The position numbers and the translations under genes were made by a program. Below the pieces are notes generated by a model that did no database searches, was not told the origin of the DNA, and saw only the letters and a list, made by a program, of their open reading frames with translations. From Ramlibacter albus (lineage in GTDB: Bacteria > Pseudomonadota > Gammaproteobacteria > Burkholderiales > Burkholderiaceae_C), in assembly GCF_014297445.1 (NCBI RefSeq), contig NZ_JACORU010000001.1, forward strand, positions 372,001 through 436,000: DNA of 64,000 nucleotides, given 5' to 3'. Positions 52,337-61,775 of the stretch are shown here, piece by piece. Every line of letters starts with the position of its first letter. Position 1 is the first letter of the stretch.

Positions 52337-53161
52337 TTGACATCGAACGCATCCAGCGCGCGGCATTCGCTGCGCGCCATCAGCATTGCCGTGCTCGCCC
52401 TCACCGGCGCGGCCGCCCACGCTCAGTGGTGGGCACCCGGCTTCTATGTCGGCGGCAACCTCGGGCGCACCTCCGCGGACTTCGACAACCGGCCTGTGTT
52501 CACCGTGACGCCCGGCACGGTCACGGCCTTCGGCGGCGATGACCGCGACAACGGCGGCAAGCTCTATGGCGGCTACCAGTTCCACCGCAACTTCGCGGTG
52601 GAAGCGGGGTACTTCGACCTCGGCCGCTTCGATTACGCGTACGCCACGACGGTGCCCGCCGGCACCGTCAGCGGCAGCACGCGCGTGCGCGGCTTCAACG
52701 CCGACCTCGTGGGCATGGTGCCGCTGTCGGACCGCTTCTCCGTCTTCGGGCGCCTGGGCGCCGCCTACTCGCGTTCGCGCTCCAGCGTCGCGACCACGGG
52801 CCTCGCACCCTTGCCGCTGCGCGACGATGACAACCGCTGGGGACCGAAGGTCGGCGTCGGACTCGAGTACCTGGTCGGCCGCAACCTCGGCATCCGCGCG
52901 GAGCTCGAACGCTATCGCGTGCACGACCCGGTGCGCCGCCGCGGCAACGTCGACATGGCTTCGATCGGCGTGGTGTGGCACTTCGGTGGCCCGCCGGCCG
53001 TAGCGCCCGCGCGCGCGGTTGCACCGCCCCCGCCGCCTCCGCCGCCGCCGCCCCCGCCGCCACGCGTGGTGCAGCCGCCGCCGCCCCCGCCGCCGATGGC
53101 ACCGCCGCCCCCGCCTCCGCCGGCACCTGTGCCGCCGCCCCCGCGGCCCGCGCGTAACTAA
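52337..53161 (+). CDS. OmpA-type outer membrane beta-barrel protein ending in a polyproline tail
   Basis: A 274-residue protein. TTG at 52337 is used as start because GGGAG lies 6 bases upstream and no ATG fits. The signal peptide ends in LTGAAAHAQ. Residues ~32-220 are an eight-strand OmpA/OprF-type barrel (GFYVGGNLGRTSADF, YGGYQFHRNFAVEAGYFDLG, FSVFGRLGAAYSRSRS, VGVGLEYLVGRNLGIRAE, ASIGVVWHFG). Then come ~50 residues of proline runs and the stop. In ordinary relatives such a linker leads into the peptidoglycan-binding OmpA domain; here that domain is absent. The stop is followed at once by the convergent L,D-transpeptidase gene. Confidence 0.85.
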   Translation: MTSNASSARHSLRAISIAVLALTGAAAHAQWWAPGFYVGGNLGRTSADFDNRPVFTVTPGTVTAFGGDDRDNGGKLYGGYQFHRNFAVEAGYFDLGRFDYAYATTVPAGTVSGSTRVRGFNADLVGMVPLSDRFSVFGRLGAAYSRSRSSVATTGLAPLPLRDDDNRWGPKVGVGLEYLVGRNLGIRAELERYRVHDPVRRRGNVDMASIGVVWHFGGPPAVAPARAVAPPPPPPPPPPPPPRVVQPPPPPPPMAPPPPPPPAPVPPPPRPARN

Positions 53162-53784
53162 CGGCCGGCCAGCGCGCCAGCCCCGGGGCCGAACAGCTCC
53201 TGGGGTTGGCGTTGTTCCGGCAGGATGTAGACGACACCCCCGCCCGCGAACGCGGGCTTTACCACGTTGTCGTAGAAATCCGCCGGCACGTTGATGCAGC
53301 CGTAGGTGATGCGGCGGTCCTGCGGCACCTTGCTCGCGAGCCGCTGCAGCCGCCGCTCCTGCGGCACGTGCGTCACGACGCGGTGCAGTGCCACCGCGTT
53401 GTCGTAATCCACCCAGACGATGTCCTCGCCCTTGGGCGTGAAGCCCATGCGCACCTGGAAGCGCCCCGCCGGCGTGGTGCGCTCCTCCGGCCGGATCGCG
53501 GCGATCTGCCGCTCGCCGATGCCGGGCACGCTCTGGTCGCCCGCCGCCGCGCCGGTGAGAGCCGGCGCCGCGGCCTGCAAGCGGCCCTGCGCGTCGTACA
53601 TGAAGATGCGCCCATCCACCTTGTCGATGACGGCGAACGGCAGCCCGGCGTTGTCACCGGCGTGCGCGGCCCAGTCGGCCACGTAGCGAACGCCGGCCGA
53701 CGGGCCCTCGGGCACCTTCACCTGCGACGCCTGCGCGCCCCCGCAAGCCAGTGCCAACGCCAGCGCAAAACGTGCGATCCACAT
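53158..53784 (-). CDS. L,D-transpeptidase (YkuD family)
   Basis: A 208-residue periplasmic enzyme with a signal peptide (MWIARFALALALACGGAQA). The YkuD active site is present: catalytic cysteine C163 in ITYGCINVPADFYD and the upstream His in AVALHRVVTHVP. Such enzymes form 3-3 crosslinks in peptidoglycan or attach lipoproteins to it. The family consensus HGxx...SxGCxRx is loosened here (YGCIN), as in many Burkholderiales members. The gene converges with the OmpA-like gene, sharing 4 bases. Confidence 0.85.
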   Translation of the reverse strand: MWIARFALALALACGGAQASQVKVPEGPSAGVRYVADWAAHAGDNAGLPFAVIDKVDGRIFMYDAQGRLQAAAPALTGAAAGDQSVPGIGERQIAAIRPEERTTPAGRFQVRMGFTPKGEDIVWVDYDNAVALHRVVTHVPQERRLQRLASKVPQDRRITYGCINVPADFYDNVVKPAFAGGGVVYILPEQRQPQELFGPGAGALAGR

Positions 53785-53859
53785 CCAAGCCTCCCTGCAG
53801 ACAGGAAGCGATTCTTGGCGCGCGGGGAACAGGCGCCGTGCAGGACCGCGCCGACAGTC

Positions 53860-55209
53860 CTAGAAGGGAAACTCGGGCACGGGCGCAGCCGGGTGCGTGC
53901 GCACGGGGATGTCCAGCGTGAAGGTCGCGCCCCGCCCCGGCCCTTCGCTGTGGGCGGTGAGCTTGCCGCCCATCTCGATCGCCGCCACCGCGCTGCTGTG
54001 CAGGCCGAAGCCGTGGCCTTCGGCATGCGTGGTGTAGCCGTGCGCGAAGATGTCGCGCAGCTTCGCGGGCGCGATGCCCTCGCCGACATCGGTGACCGCG
54101 ATGCGCAGCCGCGAGCCGCCCTGCGCCCCATCGCGCACGATGGTGCTGGACAGCGTCAGGCGCCGGGTCCCCTCGGGCAGCTGCCGCATCGCGCGCGCGC
54201 CGTTGGAGATCAGGTTGACCAGGATCTGCAGCAGGCGCGGCTTGTCCAGGTCGGCGGCCGGGCCGCCCTCGCATTCCAGCACGGTCGTCGCGCCCCAGCG
54301 CTGCAGCGTGTGCGCCGACAGCCGAAGCGCCTCGTTGAGCAGGTCGAGCGGTTGCGCGTGCTCCACCAGGCTCGAGGGGCCCGCGTGCGACTGCTGCATC
54401 GCGACGACGTGGCTGATATGGTCCACGCTGCGCAGCACGCGCTCGATGTCGGCGAGCGCGTCGCCCTGTTCCCGCCGCAGCGCGGCCTCGAGTTCGCGCA
54501 GGTAGCGCACGAGCGTGGCGCCCCGCTGCGCGTCCGCGAAGAAGCCGGCCAGGTCCGATTCGTGCGGCTGGAGCAGTTCCACCACGCGCGCGAGGCCATC
54601 GAGCCGCGAGCCCGTGAGCGTGCTGCGCACCGTGCTGGCCGAGACGATGACGCTGTTGAGGACGTTGCCCACGTTGTGCAGCACGTTGGTGGCCACCTCC
54701 GCCTTGCCCGCCCGGCGCGCCGTGGCCATGAGCTGGGCCTGCGCCTGCGCGAGTTCGTCGCGCGAGCGGCGCAGCTGCTCCTCCTGCTCGTACAGGCGCG
54801 TGACGTCGAGGTAGGAGGTGATGAAGCGCCGCGTGCGGCCGGTCTCGTCGACCTGCGCGATGCCCTCGGCATGGATCCAGATGTAGCTGCCGTCGCGCCG
54901 GCGCAGGCGGTACGACATGGCGCCGGGCGACTGCTCGCCGCCCGTGGGCTTGCGCCGGATCATCGCGCGGAACTCGTCGCGCGCCCGGTCGCGGTCGTCG
55001 GGGTGCATCATCTCGAAGATGCTCGGCCAGCCGGAGGTGTCCTCGTCGGGCGGGTAGCCCAGCATCTCCTTGAAGCGGCTGCAGTAGGTGACGACGTCGC
55101 GGACCGCGTCCCAGTCCCCGAAGCCGGCATGCGTGGAGCGCACCAGCAGGCGCAGGTGCTCGCGCTCGAGGTCGGCCTGCGCCTCAGAAGGGGAACTTCG
55201 GCATGCCAC
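53860..55209 (-). CDS. PAS-domain sensor histidine kinase
   Basis: A 449-residue soluble kinase. A PAS domain (about 20-130) has WDAVRDVVTYCSRFKEMLGY, MMHPDDRDRARDEF and YRLRRRDGSYIWIHAEGIAQ. A coiled coil leads to the H-box NVLHNVGNVLNSV with H178. The HATPase has LVNLISNGARAM, DVGEGIAP and EGHGFGLHSSAV, the same unusual G2-type box as the kinase fusion at 40268-41914. It starts at GTG 55209, inside the last 26 bases of ffh on the same strand. No receiver domain or response regulator gene is adjacent, so it is an orphan. Confidence 0.85.
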   Translation of the reverse strand: MACRSSPSEAQADLEREHLRLLVRSTHAGFGDWDAVRDVVTYCSRFKEMLGYPPDEDTSGWPSIFEMMHPDDRDRARDEFRAMIRRKPTGGEQSPGAMSYRLRRRDGSYIWIHAEGIAQVDETGRTRRFITSYLDVTRLYEQEEQLRRSRDELAQAQAQLMATARRAGKAEVATNVLHNVGNVLNSVIVSASTVRSTLTGSRLDGLARVVELLQPHESDLAGFFADAQRGATLVRYLRELEAALRREQGDALADIERVLRSVDHISHVVAMQQSHAGPSSLVEHAQPLDLLNEALRLSAHTLQRWGATTVLECEGGPAADLDKPRLLQILVNLISNGARAMRQLPEGTRRLTLSSTIVRDGAQGGSRLRIAVTDVGEGIAPAKLRDIFAHGYTTHAEGHGFGLHSSAVAAIEMGGKLTAHSEGPGRGATFTLDIPVRTHPAAPVPEFPF

Positions 55210-56548
55210 CCTTGCCGCCCAGCTTCTTCATCATCTTCATCATCGCGCCGCCCTTCATCTTCTTCATCATCTGCTGCATCTGGCCGAACTCGTTGAGCAG
55301 GCGGTTGACTTCCTGCACCTGCACGCCGGCGCCGGCGGCGATGCGGCGCTTGCGCGTCGCCTTGATGATCTCGGGCTTGCGCCGCTCCTGCGGCGTCATG
55401 GAGCAGATGATCCCTTCCTTGCGGCGGATGTCGCGCTCGGCCTTGTCCATGTCCACCTCGCCCGCCTTGCGCTGCAGCTCGGTGGGCATCTTGTCCATGA
55501 GCGTCGAGAGGCCGCCCATGCCGCGCATCTGGCGAATCTGCATCAGGAAGTCCTCGAGGTCGAAGCCCTCGCCGCTCTTGACCTTCTGAGCGAGCTTCTG
55601 CGCGGACTCCATGTCCACGCCGGCCTGCACCTGCTCGACCAGCGCGACGATGTCGCCCATGCCGAGGATGCGGCCCGCATGGCGCTCGGCATCGAACACC
55701 TCCAGGCCGTCGATCTTCTCGGACACGCCCGCGAACTTGATCGGCGCCCCGGTGACCTGCCGCACCGACAGCGCCGCGCCGCCGCGCGAGTCGCCGTCGA
55801 GCTTGGTGAGGACGATGCCCGTCAGCGGCAACGCCTCCTTGAAGGCCTTGGCCGTGTTCACCGCGTCCTGGCCCTGCATCGCATCGACGACGAAGAGCGT
55901 CTCCACGGGGTGCACGGCGGCGTGCAGCTCCTTGATCTCCTTCATCATCGCCTCGTCGATCGCGAGGCGGCCGGCCGTGTCCACGAGCAGCACGTCGAAG
56001 TAGTTCTTCCTCGCGTGGTCGATGGCGGCGCGGGCGATGTCCACCGGCTTCTGGTCGGGCGAGCTCGGGAACCACTCGGCGCCGGCCTGCGCCGTCACCG
56101 TCTTGAGCTGCTCGATGGCCGCGGGGCGGTACACGTCGCCCGACACGGTCAGCACCTTCTTCTTGCGCTTCTCGATCAGGTGCTTGGCGAGTTTGGCGGT
56201 CGTCGTCGTCTTGCCCGCGCCCTGCAGGCCGGCCATGAGGATGACGGCAGGCGGCTGGGTCGCGAGGTTGATGTCCGACACGCCTTCGCCCATCGTGGCC
56301 GCGAGCTCACGGTTGACGATGCCCACCAGCGCCTGCCCGGGCGAGAGCGAACCCATCACCTCCTGGCCGAGCGCCTTCTCCTTCACGCGGGCCACGAAAT
56401 CGCGCACCACGGGCAGCGCGACGTCCGCTTCCAGGAGGGCCATGCGGACCTCGCGCAGCATGTCCTGCACGTTGTCTTCGGTGATGCGCGCCTGGCCGCG
56501 CATCTGCTTGACGAGGCGGGAGAGTTTGTCGGAGAGGGCGGAGGCCAT
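55184..56548 (-). CDS. ffh: Signal recognition particle protein Ffh
   Basis: GTPase of the signal recognition particle that targets nascent membrane proteins. 454 residues. N domain (residues ~1-90), G domain with GLQGAGKTTTTAKLA near 110-124, DTAGRLAIDE near 195, TKLDGDSRGG near 253, and a Met-rich M domain with MRGMGGLSTLMDKMP and MMKKMKGGAMMKMM. ATG at 56548 gives the usual MASALSDKLSRLVKQMRG. Its 3' end overlaps the PAS kinase gene. ypjD is divergent from it, 59 bases between starts. Confidence 0.97.
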   Translation of the reverse strand: MASALSDKLSRLVKQMRGQARITEDNVQDMLREVRMALLEADVALPVVRDFVARVKEKALGQEVMGSLSPGQALVGIVNRELAATMGEGVSDINLATQPPAVILMAGLQGAGKTTTTAKLAKHLIEKRKKKVLTVSGDVYRPAAIEQLKTVTAQAGAEWFPSSPDQKPVDIARAAIDHARKNYFDVLLVDTAGRLAIDEAMMKEIKELHAAVHPVETLFVVDAMQGQDAVNTAKAFKEALPLTGIVLTKLDGDSRGGAALSVRQVTGAPIKFAGVSEKIDGLEVFDAERHAGRILGMGDIVALVEQVQAGVDMESAQKLAQKVKSGEGFDLEDFLMQIRQMRGMGGLSTLMDKMPTELQRKAGEVDMDKAERDIRRKEGIICSMTPQERRKPEIIKATRKRRIAAGAGVQVQEVNRLLNEFGQMQQMMKKMKGGAMMKMMKKLGGKGGMPKFPF

Positions 56549-56607
56549 GGCGTGGGGGGATGGAGGGCGGGCGGGGCGGCATGCACCCCGGCGGTAAACT
56601 GCGGCCC

Positions 56608-57405
56608 ATGATTCTAGCGAGCGCTTCCCCCGCAGGCGGCCTGCTGGCCTTCGCCGCGGCGGTGGCCTACGCGGTGCCGGCCGCCGGCCATGCCCGGCTG
56701 AGCGACAAGGCCGCGCGCGGCGCCTTGCTCGCCGCCTGGCTGCTGCACGGGGCGGCGCTGTGTTGGGGCCTGCTGGGCGACGAACCGCGTTTCGGTTTCG
56801 CGCCTGCACTCTCCGTCACCGCATGGCTCGTGCTCACCGTGTATGCGGTCGAGCGGCAGATGTTCCCGCAGATGCAGGCGCGCTGGGCGCTCGCGGGGCT
56901 GGGCGCCGCTGCCGTGCTCCTCGCATGGGTATTCCCCGGCACGCCGCTGCACGTCAGCCGCTCCGCGTGGCTGCCGCTGCACTGGGCGCTGGGCATTGCG
57001 TCCTATGGGCTGTTTGCCGCCGCCGTCGTGCATGCATGGCTGATGCGGCGCGCCGAGCGCCAGATCCGCCTGGCCGAGGACGCGCATGCCGGCGTGCCGT
57101 TGCTCACGCTGGAGCGCCTGACGTTCCGCTTCGCGGGCGCGGGCTTCGTGCTGCTGTCGGCCACGCTGCTCGCGGGCCTGCTGTTCTCCGAATCGCTCTA
57201 CGGCCGGCCGTGGAAGTGGGACCACAAGACGGTGTTCTCGGTGCTCGCGTGGTTCGCGTTCGCGCTGCTGCTGCTGGGCCGCGCGCGCTTCGGCTGGCGC
57301 GGGCGCAAGGCGGTGCGGGTGCTCTACACGGGCTCGCTGCTGCTCCTGCTGGCTTACGTGGGCTCGCGTTTCGTGCTCGAGATCGTGCTGGGGAAGACCT
57401 CGTGA
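56608..57405 (+). CDS. CcsA/YpjD-type inner membrane protein
   Basis: A 265-residue, about eight-helix membrane protein of the CcmC/CcsA haem-handling superfamily, YpjD branch. The family tryptophan-rich motif is present as LYGRPWKWDHKTVFSVLAWF near 202-221, with histidines at HVSRSAWLPLHWALG. ATG at 56608 is preceded by a TAAACT box only 7 bases upstream, suggesting a leaderless message. The ffh-ypjD divergent arrangement is the same as in E. coli. Haem export or cytochrome assembly is a family inference, not proven for YpjD. Confidence 0.85.
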   Translation: MILASASPAGGLLAFAAAVAYAVPAAGHARLSDKAARGALLAAWLLHGAALCWGLLGDEPRFGFAPALSVTAWLVLTVYAVERQMFPQMQARWALAGLGAAAVLLAWVFPGTPLHVSRSAWLPLHWALGIASYGLFAAAVVHAWLMRRAERQIRLAEDAHAGVPLLTLERLTFRFAGAGFVLLSATLLAGLLFSESLYGRPWKWDHKTVFSVLAWFAFALLLLGRARFGWRGRKAVRVLYTGSLLLLLAYVGSRFVLEIVLGKTS

Positions 57406-57635
57406 AGTTCCTCGTGCTCGTCCTCGTGCTGGTCGTCGCGTACATGGTCTGGCGCAGCAGCCGCGTCTCGCGCGGCTCGCCGCCACCGGCCGCCAAACCC
57501 CCGGCGCCGCCGCAGGACATGGTGAGCTGCACCGTCTGCGCCGTGCACCTGCCGCGTGGCGACGCAGTGACCGGCGGCGACGGCCGCCTCTATTGCAGCC
57601 AGGAACATCGCCTGCGCGGCGACGGCTCCGGTTGA
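57402..57635 (+). CDS. PP0621-like small protein
   Basis: A 77-residue protein with one N-terminal membrane helix (VKFLVLVLVLVVAYMVW, GTG start) and a cysteine-containing C-terminus: CTVCAVHLPRGDAVTGGDG followed by LYCSQEHR. The three Cys plus His may hold a metal. The GTG start overlaps the ypjD stop (GTGA). It is followed 8 bases later by pilS, the standard order in Burkholderiales, but its function is unknown. Confidence 0.82.
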   Translation: MKFLVLVLVLVVAYMVWRSSRVSRGSPPPAAKPPAPPQDMVSCTVCAVHLPRGDAVTGGDGRLYCSQEHRLRGDGSG

Positions 57636-57643
57636 CGCGCCGC

Positions 57644-59359
57644 ATGGACACGACCGCTTCGAACCAGTCGCCGTGGGCCGTCCCGGTCGCGGCGCTGGCG
57701 GGCGGCGAAGAGTCCGCGTTCGATCGCCTGTGGCGCGGTTTCATGACGGCGCGCGTCGGCATCGCGGTGGTGCTGACGCTGCTGCTCGGGCTGATGCTCA
57801 CGATCGGGCCGCAGACCAACGTCAATGAATGGCTGGTGGGCCTGTGCGTCACCTACCTCGCCGCAGCGACGGCGGTGCGCATGCTGTCGCAGCCGATGCA
57901 GGCCGGGCCGCTGTTCGACCCGCAGTGGGTTTCGACGATCGGCGTGGACCTGCTGGCTTTCGCCACGCTGCAGTTCCTGCAGGCGGGCGGGCTGAACTAC
58001 TCGCCGCTCTTCACGCTGCCCGTGCTGACCGCCGCCGTGCTGGGCTCGGCCTTGCTCGCATTGGGGACCGCCGCGGCCGTCACGCTGCTGCTGCTCGTCG
58101 ACACCTGGGTCATCGCGCTGCAGCACCCCGCCGACTATTCGCAGCGCTTCCTGCAAGCGGGCCTCACGGGCCTGGGCTTCTTCGTCGTAGCCGTGCTGGC
58201 CAACCAGCTCGCCTCGCGCCTCGCGCGCGAGGAGCGCAAGGCACGCAGCAGCGTCGTCGCGGCGTTGATGCAGTCGCAGGTGAACGAGCTCGTCATCGAG
58301 ACGCTGAGCGAAGGCGTGCTGGTGGTGGACCAGCGCAGCGCCGTTCTCGCCGCGAATCCGGCCGCATCGGCCTTGCTCGGCTGGGACATGAAACGCACGC
58401 CGCCGCCGCAGGTGCTGGGCATCGACCCTTCGTGCGCGCCGCTTCTCGCGTTGGCGCGCCTGACCTTCGAACAGCGGGCGCCGCAGGACGCGGACCTCGC
58501 GCTGCCGCTGCCCGCCGGCGAGCGCCGCCTCGTGCACGTGCGCACCCGCCTGACGCCGCCGCAGCAGCCGCAGGCGGTGGGCGTGTGCGTGATGTTCCTG
58601 CAGGATTTGCGCGAGATGGAGGCGCGGCTGCGCACCGAGAAGCTCGCCGCCATGGGCCGCATGTCGACCGCGGTCGCTCACGAAATCCGCAACCCGCTCG
58701 CCGCGATTGCGCAGGCGAACGAGTTGCTCGCCGAAGAGCTGGCCGAGCCCGTGCAAAAGCAGCTGAGCGAGCTCGTGCGGCAGAACGCGCAGCGCCTCGC
58801 GCGCATCGTCGAGGAGATCCTCGACATCGCGCGCGTGCAGCAGCAGCGGCCCGAGGCCGAGTGGCTGGTGCTGGACGAATCCGTGTGCACCGTGTGCGAC
58901 GAGTGGGCCGAGCATGCGCACGCGTCCGACCGCGTGCGGCAGGAGCTCGGCGCGGGCATCGCCGCCGTGGACTTCGAAGGCGACCACCTGCGCCGCGTGC
59001 TCGTCAACCTGCTCGACAACGCGCTGCGCTACGCCGGCCGCAGCAGCGACTCCATCGTCGTGAGCACGCGCGTGGGTGAGAACGGGCAACCGCAGCTCGT
59101 GGTGTTCAGCGACGGCGAGCCCATCGATGCCGGCGTGCAGCAGCACCTCTTCGAACCTTTCTTCTCGTCGGAGAGCCGCTCGAGCGGGCTGGGCCTGTAC
59201 ATCTGCCGCGAGCTCTGCTCCCGGCACGGCGCGACGCTGGGCTATCGCCGCGTATCGGCGACAGGCGGCGCGGTGCGCGAAGGAAACGAATTTTTCGTGA
59301 ACTTCCGCGCACACGCGGCCGTTGCCCCTGCGGTGCGCTTTGACACAATACCGGGCTAG
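57644..59359 (+). CDS. pilS: PilS sensor histidine kinase
   Basis: A 571-residue kinase that controls pilin transcription with PilR. About six N-terminal TM helices (residues ~30-195), a PAS-like domain (~215-330), the HisKA box VAHEIRNPLAAIAQ near 345-358, and an HATPase with VNLLDNALRYAG and SSGLGLYICRELC. ATG at 57644 was chosen; TTG at 57632 is also in frame. The stop is followed immediately by the pilR start, with no gap. In Pseudomonas PilS senses pilin in the membrane. Confidence 0.93.
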   Translation: MDTTASNQSPWAVPVAALAGGEESAFDRLWRGFMTARVGIAVVLTLLLGLMLTIGPQTNVNEWLVGLCVTYLAAATAVRMLSQPMQAGPLFDPQWVSTIGVDLLAFATLQFLQAGGLNYSPLFTLPVLTAAVLGSALLALGTAAAVTLLLLVDTWVIALQHPADYSQRFLQAGLTGLGFFVVAVLANQLASRLAREERKARSSVVAALMQSQVNELVIETLSEGVLVVDQRSAVLAANPAASALLGWDMKRTPPPQVLGIDPSCAPLLALARLTFEQRAPQDADLALPLPAGERRLVHVRTRLTPPQQPQAVGVCVMFLQDLREMEARLRTEKLAAMGRMSTAVAHEIRNPLAAIAQANELLAEELAEPVQKQLSELVRQNAQRLARIVEEILDIARVQQQRPEAEWLVLDESVCTVCDEWAEHAHASDRVRQELGAGIAAVDFEGDHLRRVLVNLLDNALRYAGRSSDSIVVSTRVGENGQPQLVVFSDGEPIDAGVQQHLFEPFFSSESRSSGLGLYICRELCSRHGATLGYRRVSATGGAVREGNEFFVNFRAHAAVAPAVRFDTIPG

Positions 59360-60818
<1,459 letters not shown>

Positions 60819-60841
<23 letters not shown>

Positions 60842-61409
60842 GCAGCACGCCGCGCTCTGGCAGGACGGCTGGTACCGCTTCGCGCGCCGCGAGCCTTCGC
60901 CGAATTTCGGGCCCCGTCCTTCCGGCGCGTCCGTCGACCTGATAGTCGTTCACTCCATCAGCCTGCCGCCTGGGGTGTATGGGGGCGATGAGGTGCGGCA
61001 GCTCTTCACGAACACGTTGGACTGGGATGCCCACCCGTACTTCCAGACGATCCGCGGGATGGAGGTCTCGGCGCACTTCTTCATCCGGCGCACGGGGGAG
61101 CTGTGGCAGTTCGTGAGCTGCGATGACCGGGCCTGGCACGCCGGCAAGTCCTCGTGGTGCGGGCGGGACAACTGCAACGACTTTTCGATCGGGATCGAGC
61201 TGGAGGGGTTGGAGGGCGAGACGTTCGAGGCTGCGCAGTACGAGGCTTTGTCTGTCGTTTGCTCCGCGATTGCTACGCGCTACCCCATCGCTCATGTGGC
61301 TGGCCACGAGCACATTGCTCCGACTCGCAAGCAGGATCCCGGGCCCGAGTTCGAATGGTCCGTCCTGCGCTCGCACCTGGGGTGGCCAGACTCGTACTTT
61401 GCTGCTTAG
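60819..61409 (+). CDS. ampD: 1,6-anhydro-N-acetylmuramyl-L-alanine amidase AmpD
   Basis: A 196-residue cytoplasmic zinc amidase of peptidoglycan recycling, no signal peptide. Zinc ligands: His in DLIVVHSISLPP near 43, His in VAGHEHIAPTRKQDPGPEF near 153, and the Asp of the same block. The TWHAG-like RAWHAGKSSWCGRDNCNDF near 104-122 is typical. ATG at 60819 has GGAG 5 bases upstream and lies inside pilR. Loss of AmpD derepresses AmpC in other bacteria; no ampC or ampR is visible here. Confidence 0.94.
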
Positions 61410-61677
61410 TTTCCTGTCGCGCTCTTCGGCACGTGGGCAGGCTGCGAGGTCGAAGAGCGCAAGGGGTGTTGTGTTCGCGCGTCGCACCCCCCACCCCCGT
61501 TACATCACCTCGCAATTTCCGCACGAACCGAGCCCCGAAAAACCAAGGCGCTCCGCAACTCCCACCAACACTCGCTTGTGCACGACGCACACAGCAACCA
61601 CGCGGCTTCCTGCTCGTCCACAGCTTTCCGCGCACAAGTTCTCCACAGGGATGCCCACGGGTCACCCCCAGGCTAAC
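61410..61677. other. Intergenic region between ampD and the nrdA control region
   Basis: About 270 bases without a convincing gene. Open frames here have no ribosome site or family resemblance. The right half (61540-61660) is richer in A, C and T than its surroundings. It contains TTCTCCACA (61639-61647), one base from the DnaA-box consensus TTWTNCACA, and a weaker TCGTCCACA (61614-61622). No terminator with a T-run was found after ampD. Confidence 0.6.
61639..61647 (+). promoter_or_regulatory. Possible DnaA box upstream of nrdA
   Basis: TTCTCCACA matches the DnaA consensus TTWTNCACA at eight of nine positions, with a second weaker site at 61614-61622. E. coli nrdAB carries functional DnaA boxes upstream; the analogy is an inference. 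Confidence 0.35.
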
Positions 61678-61691
61678 CACTACATCTAGTG
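61678..61691. promoter_or_regulatory. NrdR box 1
   Basis: CACTACATCTAGTG, palindromic except at its centre, matches the NrdR-box pattern (acaCwATATaTwGtgt). It lies upstream of the -35 hexamer and exactly 31 bases before box 2, about three helical turns. Confidence 0.8.
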
Positions 61692-61692
61692 C

Positions 61693-61721
61693 TTGAATTG
61701 CCGCCGGACACTATCTATAGT
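61693..61721 (+). promoter_or_regulatory. nrdA promoter
   Basis: TTGAAT (61693-61698), a 17-base spacer and TATAGT (61716-61721). The -35 lies between the two NrdR boxes and the -10 falls inside box 2, so NrdR bound to both boxes would block polymerase. The leader to the ATG at 61776 is about 48 bases. Confidence 0.7.
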
Positions 61722-61722
61722 G
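61709..61722. promoter_or_regulatory. NrdR box 2
   Basis: CACTATCTATAGTG is nearly a perfect palindrome and the better of two NrdR-type boxes. It overlaps the -10 hexamer of the nrdA promoter. NrdR is the dATP/ATP-sensing repressor of ribonucleotide reductase genes; its gene is not in this window. Confidence 0.85.
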
Positions 61723-61775
61723 CCCCAGCGGTTACACTCGCCCGCTTTTCCAGAAAAGACCGCAGAAGAGGAAAC

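Noticed and set aside
52981..53157. CCG/CCC-rich tract as a microsatellite or CRISPR-like repeat
   Set aside because: It is in frame and encodes the proline-rich tail of the OmpA-like protein; there is no spacer structure.
61273..61680. Minus-strand frame covering the ampD-nrdA gap as a gene
   Set aside because: It overlaps the ampD 3' end, has no ribosome site or domain, and ends in the NrdR-controlled promoter region.
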